Part shown: piece after piece, positions 1 to 8,170 of the stretch
Layout of the letters: each line of letters opens with the position of its first letter
How positions within the stretch are numbered: the stretch's first letter is position 1
Assembly: GCA_964625835.1 (NCBI GenBank)
Contig: CAZVES010000020.1
Location: 1-23,675 of the forward strand
Source: UBA5336 sp964625835
GTDB lineage: Bacteria; Pseudomonadota; Alphaproteobacteria; Caulobacterales; Hyphomonadaceae
Direction of reading: 5' to 3'
Length of the DNA stretch: 23,675 bases
Translations under genes and position numbers: made by a program
The notes under the pieces: model-generated
Databases searched by the model: none
The model's input: the letters and a program-made list of their open reading frames with translations, nothing else
What the model was told of the DNA's origin: nothing

Positions 1-3000
1 TCGCGCAGGGTCTCGTCGAGCACGAAGGTCTCGCCAATCGATTGGTAGATCCACGGATCGACCTGTCCGGTGGTGGCCGACCAGCCCATCGTGTTGGAGA
101 CCTGGGCCTCGATCTGGCGCACGCCTTCATAGCCGTGGCGAAGCATGCCCTCATACCATTTGGGGTTCAGGGTCCGCGTGCGCGATTCCAGCGCGATCTG
201 TTCCGACAGTGTGCGCACCTTGGCCTCGCCCTGGGTCGCATCGGTGATGTAGATCGGGGCATCCTCGCCCCTGGCGCGCTTGACCGCGCGGCCAATGCCG
301 CCGAGCGTGTCGAAATAATGGTCGATGGTGGTTATGCCGAGTTCGACCGATTCCAGGTTCTGGTAGGCAAGGTCCACGCCCTCGAAGATGGTGTTGAGCA
401 GGCGCGGCTGGGCCACCGGCTTGCCACCGCGGCCATAGGCGAAGCATTTGCGAGAGCTGTAGGCCTCGGCCAGGTCGTCCTCGTCTTCCCAGCAACCGGC
501 ATCGATCATCTGGTTCACATTGGCGCCATAGGTGCCCTCGGCATTGGAGAAGACTCGCAGGGCGGCGGTTTCAAGGTCACAGCCATGGGCCTCTGCCTGG
601 GCCAGGGCGTGCTTGCGGATGAAATTCTGCTCTAGAGGTTCCTCGGCGCTGGCGGCCTGGAAGGCAGCATCGGCCAGGAGGCGCGATTGCAGGGGCAGGA
701 GGTCGCGGAAGATGCCCGAAAGCGTGGCGACCACGTCGATGCGCGGGCGAGCGAGTTCTTCCAGCGAGATCAGGTCTGCGCCAGCCAGGCGGCCATAGGA
801 GTCAAACCGGGGTCTTGCGCCCATCAGGGCCAGGGCCTGGGCGATCTGTGTGCCCTCCGATTTTAGATTGTCGGTGCCCCAGAGCACCAGTGCTATCGTC
901 TCAGGAAGGGCGGCGCCATCGGCCATGTGCCGCTCCAGCAACCGGTCGGCCTGGACCGCGCCCACAACGCAAGCGGGCGCCGATGGCAGGCGGTAGGGGT
1001 CAAAGCCGTGGATGTTGCGCCCGGCAGGCAGCACTTCGGGGCGTGTGATCAGGTCTCCGCCGCTGACGGGCGGAATGAAGCCGCCGCGCAGGGCCCGCAT
1101 CAGGCCGGGCAGTTCGCCATCGCCTTGCAGGGCGAGGTTGATCGCCGCCAGACGGTCGGCTTCCGCGCGCATCTCCGGTGCAACCTCGTAAGGGGCGCCG
1201 GCCACCAGCGCCTCGATTGCCGTCCTTGGGAGGGTGACAGCAGGGTCTAGGGGCGCGATGGCCGACAATATATCCACGCGCGCTTCGGCGCCCGGTGTCT
1301 CGCCAGCCACGTGCAGGCCGTGTGGGATCAGTGTGGTTTCCAGCTCCGTGATCGCCGCTGAAAGCTTGTCCATGTCACCGCAGGCCAGCTCAAGCGCTTC
1401 GGCCTGCGCGAAGGCCGCATCGGCAAGGCGTTCTGCCATGCCGGTATCGCCCCCGGCAACGGCCGCGCTCCAGCGCGACAGCGTACCCTTCAGGTCCATC
1501 AGCTCTTTGTAGAGCCCGGCCTCGGTCACCGAGGGCGTCAGGTAGCTGACCGTGGTGGCCGCTGCGCGGCGCTTGGCAATGGCGGCTTCGGATGGGTTGT
1601 TGCCGGCATAGAAATACACGTGGGGCAGGTCGCCGATCAGGTAATCGGGCCAGTCTGCCCCGGTCAGTGCTGTTTGCTTGCCCGGCATGAATTCCAGCGC
1701 GCCATGGGTTCCGAAATGCAGGCAGGCATCGGCCTGGAATGTATCCTTGAGATAGCGATAATAAGCGACGAAGGCGTGGGTCGGCGCAAATCCACCCTCG
1801 AACATCAGGCGCATGGGATCGCCCTCAATGCCGAAGGGGGGCTGGATGCCCACCATGATATTGCCGAAACGGGCACCCAGGATGAAGATGGACTGGCCGT
1901 CCGACAGCTGGCGGCCGGGGGCTGGGCCCCATTGGGCCTCGATTTCCTCAAGACGTGGCTCGCAGGCAATATGTTCTGAAGCCGGGACCCGAGCCAGAAT
2001 GTTCGCGTCGGTGCCCTGGAGGGCTGAATTGCCGCCAATGATGGCCTCGCGCAGGGCATCAACATCCGATGGCAGCTCAACGTGATAGCCTTCTGCAGCC
2101 ATCGCATGCAGCGTATTGAAGAGCGATTCGTAGACGGAAAGATTGGCGGCCGTGCCCACTGCCCCGCCATTCGGCGGGAAATTGAACAATGTAATGGCCA
2201 CCTTGCGCTCGGCCACGGGCGAGCGTCGCAGCGCGGCCAGCTTTGCGACCCGCGCGGCCAGCATATCGGCCCGCTCGGGACAGGTGTGCATCCGCATGGT
2301 TCCCGAAGCGGTGTCGAAGGTACAGGCGCGCGAGCAGCCAGAACACGCTTCCCCGCCCTGGGCGCGTCCGCCAAAAACGATGGGGCCTGTGGCGCCGTCG
2401 AGTTCCGGGATCGCGACCATCAGCGTGGCTTCGATCGGCGATAGCCCTTGTGTGTTGGCGCCCCATTCTTCAAGCGACTGGAACTCCAGCGCCTGGGCCG
2501 ACACGTAGGGCACATCAAGGTCCTCGAGGAATTTGGCGGCCGCGCCAGCGTCATTGTAAGCCGGCCCGCCAACCAGGGAAAAGCCGGTCAACGAGACCAA
2601 TGTGTCCACACTGGCCTTGCCATCTGCGCCGACAAAAAACGCATCTACGGCCTCGCGTGAGTCAAGGCCGCTAGCGAATGCGGGCACAACGCTGAGGCCG
2701 GCGGCCTCCATGGCATCGATGACGCCGTCATAATGCCCCGTGTCGCCTGAAAGGATGTAGGAGCGCATGAGCAAGAGGCCGATGCGCGGCCGGCCGGAAT
2801 TGGCCAGCGGCAGACGCGCGGCGTCTTCACCCACCTTGCCCTTCAGGCGGGGGTGGTAGACGCCGACATCGGGGTATTCGCTGGGTGCGCCCACATCGAG
2901 TGTGCCGCGCAGGTGTACCCGTTCTCCGCTAGCATAGCGGTTAACCATGAAGCGCACGAGATTGGCAACGTTCTCTTCGGAGCCGGCCAGGTAATATTGC

Positions 3001-3539
3001 ATGGTCAGGAAGTAGGCGCGCACATCCTGGGCCGCTCCCGGAATGTAGCGCAGGATTTTCGGCAGGCGGCGCAGCATCCGGGCCTGGGCCGCGCCGGCCT
3101 TTGCCTTGTCCTTGGAGCCGCGCAGTTTCTTGAGCAGGGAGATCGGCCCGCTTTCGGGCTTGTCCATGCGGAACCGGCCGAGCCGCGTGAGCTTCACCAC
3201 GTCGCTTGCAGCCAGGCATCCGGCAATGGCATCGCAATGCTCACGCCGGGCCTGCAGGTCGGGCAGCACAGCCTCGATATGTGGCTCAATGAAGAGCATT
3301 GAGGCGATGATGAAGTCGGCCTGCGCAATGTCGGCCTTGCACTGCTCCAGTGAACCGGGCGTGCGGTCAAAGTCCACCGCCGCATGGAAAGACAACTCCA
3401 GGCCCGGCAATTCGCGCCGCAGACTCTCGCCAGCGCGCGCAACGGCGGCCTCAAGCTGGCGGTCGAGCGTGATCAGCACCACACGGATGGGCACATCGCG
3501 CGCCTCGGTGGGCTGAAGGGTATAGGTTTCACCGTCCAT
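1..3539 (-). CDS. bchH: Magnesium chelatase subunit H (3' end cut by window edge)
   Basis: This is the large porphyrin-binding subunit of Mg-protoporphyrin IX chelatase. It inserts Mg2+ with BchI and BchD, which are not in this window, at the first step of the Mg branch. The minus-strand frame is open from the ATG at 3539 to base 1, about 1,179 codons, so it has no stop here. The N-terminus reads MDGETYTLQPTEARDVPIRV, and the body carries BchH/CobN-family stretches such as GGRAQGGEACSGC, TLFNFPPNGG, LHFGTHGALEFMPGKQ and YFYAGNNPSEA. BchH proteins are usually about 1,190-1,240 residues, so only a short C-terminal piece is missing. The start codon lies inside the end of bchB (11-bp overlap), which suggests translational coupling. 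bchL and bchM would be expected next, beyond base 1, but I cannot see them. The subunit identity is certain; only the end is unknown. Confidence 0.97.
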   Translation of the reverse strand, partial: MDGETYTLQPTEARDVPIRVVLITLDRQLEAAVARAGESLRRELPGLELSFHAAVDFDRTPGSLEQCKADIAQADFIIASMLFIEPHIEAVLPDLQARREHCDAIAGCLAASDVVKLTRLGRFRMDKPESGPISLLKKLRGSKDKAKAGAAQARMLRRLPKILRYIPGAAQDVRAYFLTMQYYLAGSEENVANLVRFMVNRYASGERVHLRGTLDVGAPSEYPDVGVYHPRLKGKVGEDAARLPLANSGRPRIGLLLMRSYILSGDTGHYDGVIDAMEAAGLSVVPAFASGLDSREAVDAFFVGADGKASVDTLVSLTGFSLVGGPAYNDAGAAAKFLEDLDVPYVSAQALEFQSLEEWGANTQGLSPIEATLMVAIPELDGATGPIVFGGRAQGGEACSGCSRACTFDTASGTMRMHTCPERADMLAARVAKLAALRRSPVAERKVAITLFNFPPNGGAVGTAANLSVYESLFNTLHAMAAEGYHVELPSDVDALREAIIGGNSALQGTDANILARVPASEHIACEPRLEEIEAQWGPAPGRQLSDGQSIFILGARFGNIMVGIQPPFGIEGDPMRLMFEGGFAPTHAFVAYYRYLKDTFQADACLHFGTHGALEFMPGKQTALTGADWPDYLIGDLPHVYFYAGNNPSEAAIAKRRAAATTVSYLTPSVTEAGLYKELMDLKGTLSRWSAAVAGGDTGMAERLADAAFAQAEALELACGDMDKLSAAITELETTLIPHGLHVAGETPGAEARVDILSAIAPLDPAVTLPRTAIEALVAGAPYEVAPEMRAEADRLAAINLALQGDGELPGLMRALRGGFIPPVSGGDLITRPEVLPAGRNIHGFDPYRLPSAPACVVGAVQADRLLERHMADGAALPETIALVLWGTDNLKSEGTQIAQALALMGARPRFDSYGRLAGADLISLEELARPRIDVVATLSGIFRDLLPLQSRLLADAAFQAASAEEPLEQNFIRKHALAQAEAHGCDLETAALRVFSNAEGTYGANVNQMIDAGCWEDEDDLAEAYSSRKCFAYGRGGKPVAQPRLLNTIFEGVDLAYQNLESVELGITTIDHYFDTLGGIGRAVKRARGEDAPIYITDATQGEAKVRTLSEQIALESRTRTLNPKWYEGMLRHGYEGVRQIEAQVSNTMGWSATTGQVDPWIYQSIGETFVLDETLR

Positions 3540-5055
3540 AATGGGCCTTTGCATCGTAAAGTGTGTCCACCGAAATGCGGTCGAGGTGTTTCTCGGCGGC
3601 ATACCTCTCGGTGTTGCGGCGGGCCTTGCCACGCACGAAGAATGGGATCTTTTTCAGTTCCTTCTCCGCATCGGGCTCCCAGTCGACTACATTGCTGGCC
3701 TGCTCCGGGGCCGGGCGGGCTGCTTCGCCGTGGGAGGCCAGGTGCGATGGGCCGGCTTCGTCGGAGAACTCGAAATCCTCCCGGAACATGCCGAGCAGGT
3801 GCTCTTCCAGCCCCATGACGAGGGGGTGGACCCAAGTGTCGAACAGGGTGTTGGCACCCTCGAAACCCATGACGGGCGAATAGCGCGCGGGAAAGTCCTG
3901 GACATGGGCCGGGGCGGAGATCACGGCGCAGCCAATGCCGAGCCGCTTGGCGATGTGACGCTCCATCTGCGTGCCGAGCACGAGTTCCGGCTGGGCCTCC
4001 GCGATGGCCGCTTCCACGTCGAGATAATCGTCGGTGATCAAAGGCTCGACGCCATAATTCTGGGCGGCCTCGCGCAGGTCGCGGGCGAATTCACGGTTGT
4101 AGCAGCCAAGGCCGACCACTTCGAAGCCCATTTCCTCATCGGCCACCCGGGCCGCCGCAATGGCGTGAGAGGCATCACCGAAGATGAAGACGCGCTTGCC
4201 GGTCAGATAGGTGGAGTCCACCGATCGAGACCACCAGGGCATGTTGGAATGGGGCGGCTCGTAGCCTGAAAGGTCCCGCTCGAGGATCTGCCCGATCTCG
4301 GCAATGAAATCCTGTGTGGCACCAAAGCCCATGGGCACCACCGTTGTGCGCGGCTGGCCGAACGTCTTCTCCAGCCAGCGGGCCGCCGCCTCGCCGGTTT
4401 CCGGATACAGAACGACATTGAAGTCCGCCGCACCAATCTGCATGATGTCGGCCGGGGTCGCGCCAAGCGGGGCAATCACATTGACATCGATGCCCAGATC
4501 ACTGAGCAGGCCGGCTATCTCGCGCACGTCGTCACGGTGGCGGAAGCCAAGCGCCGTTGGCCCGAGAATGTTGCAGGACGGCCGCCCGGTGCGGAAGGAC
4601 AGTCGGTCTGCCTTCTGGTCAGCCAGGTGGCGCACGATCTGGTAAAAGGTCTCTGATGCGCCCCAGCTTTCCTTCTTGGTGTAGCTGGGCAATTCCAGCG
4701 GGATCACCGGACAGGGCAGGTCCAGCGCCTTGGCGAGGCCCGCAGGGTCGTCCTGGATCAGTTCGGCCGTGCAGGAGGCACCCACGATCATCGCGTCCGG
4801 CTGGTGGCGCGAATAGGCATCCTGTGCAGCGGTCTTGAAGATCTCTGCCGTGTCGGAGCCAAGATCGCGGGCTTCGAAGGTTGTGTAGGTGACAGGCGGG
4901 CGACGGTCGCGCCGCTCGATCATGGTGAAGAGCAGGTCGGCATAGGTGTCGCCCTGGGGCGCGTGCAGCACATAGTGAAGCCCTTCCATCGCCGTGGCGA
5001 CCCGCATGGCGCCCACATGGGGCGGGCCTTCATAGGTCCATACCGTCAGTTTCAT
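3529..5055 (-). CDS. bchB: Light-independent protochlorophyllide reductase subunit B
   Basis: BchB forms the catalytic NB component of the dark-operative protochlorophyllide oxidoreductase with BchN. Electrons come from BchL, encoded elsewhere, and the complex reduces ring D. The protein is 508 aa. I chose the ATG at 5055 over an in-frame upstream start at 5160 for two reasons: it overlaps the bchN stop by 4 bp (ATGA), and it puts the HAPQGD aspartate at residue 36. That is the number of the unusual Asp ligand of the NB [4Fe-4S] cluster known from Rhodobacter capsulatus. An Asp at about residue 280 (RSVDSTYLTG) is probably the catalytic Asp of the family. The C-terminal small domain (KKIPFFVRGKARRNTERYA) is complete. 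The gene overlaps bchH by 11 bp. The enzyme is nitrogenase-like and oxygen-sensitive. Confidence 0.97.
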   Translation of the reverse strand: MKLTVWTYEGPPHVGAMRVATAMEGLHYVLHAPQGDTYADLLFTMIERRDRRPPVTYTTFEARDLGSDTAEIFKTAAQDAYSRHQPDAMIVGASCTAELIQDDPAGLAKALDLPCPVIPLELPSYTKKESWGASETFYQIVRHLADQKADRLSFRTGRPSCNILGPTALGFRHRDDVREIAGLLSDLGIDVNVIAPLGATPADIMQIGAADFNVVLYPETGEAAARWLEKTFGQPRTTVVPMGFGATQDFIAEIGQILERDLSGYEPPHSNMPWWSRSVDSTYLTGKRVFIFGDASHAIAAARVADEEMGFEVVGLGCYNREFARDLREAAQNYGVEPLITDDYLDVEAAIAEAQPELVLGTQMERHIAKRLGIGCAVISAPAHVQDFPARYSPVMGFEGANTLFDTWVHPLVMGLEEHLLGMFREDFEFSDEAGPSHLASHGEAARPAPEQASNVVDWEPDAEKELKKIPFFVRGKARRNTERYAAEKHLDRISVDTLYDAKAHYGR

Positions 5056-6338
5056 ACTGCGAGCCTCCGTTTCCTCTTGAGCGGGCGCGCGAACAATTCT
5101 GCGAGGTCTCCGGCCTGCTCGTATCCCTGGATCGGGGTGAAGACGAGTTCGATGGCCCACTTCGTGGTGAGCCCCTTCGCCTCCAGGGGGTTGGCGAGGC
5201 CGAGCCCGCAGACAGTGATGTCCGGGGCGGCCTCAAGGCAGCGATCCAGCTGCCGATCAACATCCTGGCCTTCGCTGAGCTGAGTTCCCTCCGGCAGGAG
5301 GGACAGCTCTTCGGCCAGGTGTGTGCGGTGCAGGTAGGGCGTGCCCACCTCTGAAAGGGTCATGCCGCATTCCCGCGCCAGGAAGCGCGCAAGGGGAGGC
5401 TCCAGCTGGCTGTCGGGGAAGAAGAAGACCGACTTGTCCTGCAAAGTCTCGCGATAGTTTTCCAGTGCGCGGCGTGCGCGTGCTTCGGGCATTTCGGTCA
5501 CCTTGCGAAAGGTTTCCGCATCAATGCCGAAAACGTCTGCGGCGGCTTGCAGCCAGGCCGTGGTGCCTTCTGCACCCAAGGGGAAGGGCGCCGCGATGTG
5601 GCGTGCCCCGCGGCCCGACAGGGCGTTTGCGGTGTCGCGCAGGAAAGGCTGGGCGAGCAGGAAACGTGTGTTGGGTCCGACCGGCGGCATGTCGGCGTCG
5701 CGCCGGGCGGGCAGGAAGTGGACCTTGTCGATCCCCATCGCCGCGAACAGCCGGGCAAACTGGTCCTCGACCACATCGGCCAGGGCGCCGACGACCATAA
5801 GTTCGGGGGCATCGCCCGTCGTCTGGGGCAGGCCGGGGACGAGGGAGGCCAGGCAGGCATCCTCGCCTTCGGTGAAGGTCGTCTCGATGCCTGAGCCTGA
5901 ATAGTTCAGGATGCGGACTTCGGGATGGAAGCGCCTTGTGAGCCGCTCGGCGGCGCGCGACAGGTCCAGCTTGATCACTTCCGACGGACAAGAGCCGACA
6001 AGGAAAAGCAGCTTGATGTCGGGTCGGCGCTCCAGCAGGCGATCCACGGTCTTGTCCAGCTCTTCATTGGCATCGGCCATGCCGGCCAGGTCGCGTTCCT
6101 CGATGATGGCGGTGGCAAAGCGCGGCTCGGCGAAGATCATGACGCCGGCGGCAGACTGGATGAGGTGGGCGCAGGTGCGCGAGCCGACCACAAGGAAAAA
6201 GGCGTCCTGTATCTTGCGATGGAGCCAGACGATTCCCGTCAGACCGCAGAACACTTCGCGCTGGCCGCGCTCTTTCAGGACAGGCGGCAGCGCGACTTCA
6301 GACGCACCGGCGCGCGATGGTAGGGCAAGCTCGGTCAT
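5052..6338 (-). CDS. bchN: Light-independent protochlorophyllide reductase subunit N
   Basis: BchN is the other half of the NB protein of dark-operative protochlorophyllide reductase. It binds the substrate and supplies three cysteine ligands of the bridging [4Fe-4S] cluster. The protein is 428 aa. The N-terminal REVFCGLTG, GSRTCAHL and LVGSCPSEV motifs place cysteines at residues 31, 56 and 117. The spacing (25 and 61) equals that of the known ligands Cys26, Cys51 and Cys112 of Rhodobacter capsulatus BchN, and the fourth ligand is Asp36 of BchB next door. The start overlaps the end of bchF by 4 bp, and the stop overlaps the bchB start by 4 bp, so bchF-N-B-H reads as one coupled operon. Confidence 0.97.
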   Translation of the reverse strand: MTELALPSRAGASEVALPPVLKERGQREVFCGLTGIVWLHRKIQDAFFLVVGSRTCAHLIQSAAGVMIFAEPRFATAIIEERDLAGMADANEELDKTVDRLLERRPDIKLLFLVGSCPSEVIKLDLSRAAERLTRRFHPEVRILNYSGSGIETTFTEGEDACLASLVPGLPQTTGDAPELMVVGALADVVEDQFARLFAAMGIDKVHFLPARRDADMPPVGPNTRFLLAQPFLRDTANALSGRGARHIAAPFPLGAEGTTAWLQAAADVFGIDAETFRKVTEMPEARARRALENYRETLQDKSVFFFPDSQLEPPLARFLARECGMTLSEVGTPYLHRTHLAEELSLLPEGTQLSEGQDVDRQLDRCLEAAPDITVCGLGLANPLEAKGLTTKWAIELVFTPIQGYEQAGDLAELFARPLKRKRRLAV

Positions 6339-6847
6339 GCCGGAACTCCCGTTTTAGAAAGCGAGGGGTCGGAGAGCCGGGCCTGGCGCAGTTTCCACAC
6401 GAACTGTGCCGCGTTCACCACGTAGGTGGCATAGGCAGCCAAGGCGACGACCATCTGTTGTTCTGCCGTTCCCAGCCTGAGAACGAGCATGGCCAGATAA
6501 GCCGTGTGCAGGGCCATCACGGCCATGGAGACCACGTCTTCCCAGAAGAAGGCCGGCGCGAAGAGGTAGCGCCCGAAGACAACCTTCTCCCAGATCGCGC
6601 CCGTCACCATGATGGCATAGAGCAGGCCGGTCTTGAGGATGATCGATGCCGTGGCCATGCCGTAGCCGCTGCCACTCGCCAGGTAGCGGAGTACCAGCAC
6701 GAGGCTGATGGCGAAAACCAGGAACTGGAGCGGTGCGAGAATCGCCTGGACGGTGGTCCAAACCGTAGCGTCGCGGCGCGCACGTTCCTGCGCAGAGTAG
6801 AGCGGAGTTCCGCTGGCTTTCTTATGGGACGCACCCTGTTCTGGCAC
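6335..6847 (-). CDS. bchF: 2-vinyl/3-vinyl bacteriochlorophyllide hydratase
   Basis: BchF adds water to the C3 vinyl group of (bacterio)chlorophyllide to give the 3-hydroxyethyl group that BchC later oxidises. It is a small membrane protein of 170 aa from the chosen start, with about four hydrophobic segments (for example ILAPLQFLVFAISLVLVLRYL and VVSMAVMALHTAYLAMLVLRL). The family-typical opening SGTPLYSAQERARRDATVW is present. I chose GTG at 6847 because a strong GGAGG sits 6 nt upstream. A TTG at 6868 would add seven residues (LNEWRAI) and would fall at the predicted transcription start. No in-frame ATG exists near the beginning. It is the first gene of bchFNBH and overlaps bchN by 4 bp. 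A PpsR-like box and promoter lie just upstream. Confidence 0.93.
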   Translation of the reverse strand: MPEQGASHKKASGTPLYSAQERARRDATVWTTVQAILAPLQFLVFAISLVLVLRYLASGSGYGMATASIILKTGLLYAIMVTGAIWEKVVFGRYLFAPAFFWEDVVSMAVMALHTAYLAMLVLRLGTAEQQMVVALAAYATYVVNAAQFVWKLRQARLSDPSLSKTGVPA

Positions 6848-6873
6848 AATGGCCCTCCATTCGTTCAAATCCG

Positions 6874-6914
6874 AAATTAGTGGAGGGCGACAGGACTGTC
6901 AATCCAAGTTTACG
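6874..6914 (-). promoter_or_regulatory. bchF promoter with PpsR/CrtJ-like operator
   Basis: On the minus strand a perfect -35 hexamer TTGACA (plus positions 6902-6897) is followed after 17 bp by a weak -10, TAATTT (6879-6874). The predicted transcription start is near 6867, leaving about 20 nt of leader before the GTG of bchF. The -35 lies in an 18-bp box at 6897-6914 that fits the PpsR/CrtJ consensus TGT-N12-ACA with one mismatch (ACG). A second imperfect dyad, ACGTC-N10-GACGT, lies at 6912-6931. Repression by PpsR is inferred from the motif and from ppsR being nearby. Confidence 0.6.
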
Positions 6915-7229
6915 TCTAAATGACTTGACGTTTGCGTCGTCTTCAGGAATTCTATCATCGTAGAACGACGACACTATCACTGCGTGTGTTGGTTTCGGAT
7001 GTTCAGCTCGGAGATAGAGTGAAACACGCAATAGGTGTGAGGATATCATGTCGCCACACCGCCTTTTGGGAGTGCGAATGTGTTTGGTCAGGGTGGTTTA
7101 GACGCTTGTTTGCAAGCGGGTTTCCACCCCGAAAGCTTGGTGCCGGCGCGTTCCTGCGTGATCTTGCGCCATCGTGGGGCCCTTTTGTCGGGCCATGCGG
7201 TAGCAGGCACGGCGCTCTAAAATAAAGCA
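6915..7229. other. Intergenic control region between bchF and ppaA
   Basis: This stretch separates the divergent bchF and ppaA units. I see no convincing gene: the reading frames in it lack a ribosome site and family-like sequence. Its first half is clearly more AT-rich than the surrounding genes. It holds an interrupted dyad at 6936-6972 (GTCGTCTTC paired with GAA-C-GACGAC), a GGTGTG...CACACC inverted repeat near 7035-7061, and a GGCCC...GGGCC stem near 7178-7194. A TTGACG at 6925-6930 followed by AT-rich TTCTATCAT could be a plus-strand promoter for ppaA, which would give a leader of about 300 nt. That assignment is weak. Confidence 0.4.
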
Positions 7230-7256
7230 AGGCCGGTGGTCCGGCCTGGGAGAGGA
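7230..7256 (+). promoter_or_regulatory. Leader hairpin abutting the ppaA ribosome binding site
   Basis: A perfect 7-bp stem with a 4-nt loop (AGGCCGG-TGGT-CCGGCCT, 7230-7247) ends immediately before the purine-rich Shine-Dalgarno GGGAGAGGA (7248-7256), which is 4 nt before the ATG of ppaA. No T-run follows, so it is not a terminator. It could tune translation initiation or protect the 5' end. A control function is inferred from position only. Confidence 0.5.
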
Positions 7257-7260
7257 CATC

Positions 7261-8139
7261 ATGGAACATTTCGATACTGCCGGATCACGCTCGGACAATG
7301 CCTCGGCCAAGCACGCGGTCCTCACCTCTTTCGTCAAGCTCGGTGAACACCTGAACTCGGATCATGCAACCGATGCGAAATTGGCAAAAATAGTGGACGC
7401 GATCGAGGGGGAGATTCTTCCGCGCCTGATGCTGACCTTCGTTGACGAAGGTGAAAGCCCTGGCCGGTCCTTAACCGACGATGACCGCTCGGCTTTTCTA
7501 GACCTTGTTCTTAACGCCAGCGCCGATGACATGCATGGCTTCATGCGCGGGTTGGTCGCCCGGGGGGTGCCCGAAGAGGCCGTTCTGGCCGATCTGCTGG
7601 CCCATTCGGCGCGGGAACTGGGCGAACTCTGGGATCAGGACCTGCGCGATTTTTCGGAGGTCACACTGGGACTTTGCCGGCTTCACGAAGTGCTGCGCCA
7701 TGCCTCGGTGCGCGGTGACATCAGCTTTAAGCGCACGGCCAGCGATGCACCTTCGATCCTGCTCGCGAATGGCCCGAATGACCAGCATGCCTTAGGGGTG
7801 CTGATGGTTGCCGAGTTCTTCCGGCGCGATGGCTGGAACGTCTGGAGCGAGCCGGCCACCGATAAGGCTCACCTGTGCGCCATCCTCGCCCGAGAGCCCG
7901 TCGATGTGGTGGGGCTTTCAATCGGCTGCACCATGCCGGCGCGCGATCTCGCAGCGCTCGTGGCGTCACTGCGCAAGGCGGCGAGACGGCCGGACCTGCC
8001 CGTCTTTCTTGGAGGTTACGCGATCAACCAGGACACGTCTCTGGTTGAGCAAGCCGGCGCCGACGGATGGGCCGAAGACGCTGTTTCCGCTCCCGAAACC
8101 TGCCGGGCTCTCCTGGCAGATCAAGAAGATGACTGCTGA
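7261..8139 (+). CDS. ppaA: PpaA/AerR-type cobalamin-binding regulator (PpsR antirepressor)
   Basis: PpaA/AerR proteins bind B12 and modulate the PpsR/CrtJ repressor, linking cobalamin and light to photosynthesis gene expression. The protein is 292 aa. Residues 1-150 form a helical N-terminal domain. A B12-binding Rossmann-like domain follows, with DQHALG at 174-179, matching the DxHxxG base-off/His-on motif (His176), then GLSIGC near 218-223 and GG at 251-252 (LGGYAINQD). The ATG at 7261 has a good Shine-Dalgarno 4 nt upstream. ppsR starts 31 bp downstream on the same strand, the usual partner arrangement. I cannot tell from sequence whether it acts as an antirepressor (PpaA) or has the more complex role described for AerR. 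Confidence 0.9.
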   Translation: MEHFDTAGSRSDNASAKHAVLTSFVKLGEHLNSDHATDAKLAKIVDAIEGEILPRLMLTFVDEGESPGRSLTDDDRSAFLDLVLNASADDMHGFMRGLVARGVPEEAVLADLLAHSARELGELWDQDLRDFSEVTLGLCRLHEVLRHASVRGDISFKRTASDAPSILLANGPNDQHALGVLMVAEFFRRDGWNVWSEPATDKAHLCAILAREPVDVVGLSIGCTMPARDLAALVASLRKAARRPDLPVFLGGYAINQDTSLVEQAGADGWAEDAVSAPETCRALLADQEDDC

Positions 8140-8170
8140 TGGCGCCATCTCGTGAGCATAAGAGTGGCCT

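Noticed and set aside
5056..5160. N-terminal extension of bchB from the start at 5160
   Set aside because: It would overlap bchN by more than 100 bp and shift the Asp36 ligand numbering; the ATG at 5055 with a 4-bp overlap fits better.
6932..7225. Possible 97-aa gene in the bchF-ppaA gap
   Set aside because: No Shine-Dalgarno, no recognisable domain, and composition unlike the neighbours' coding sequence. Treated as non-coding control region.
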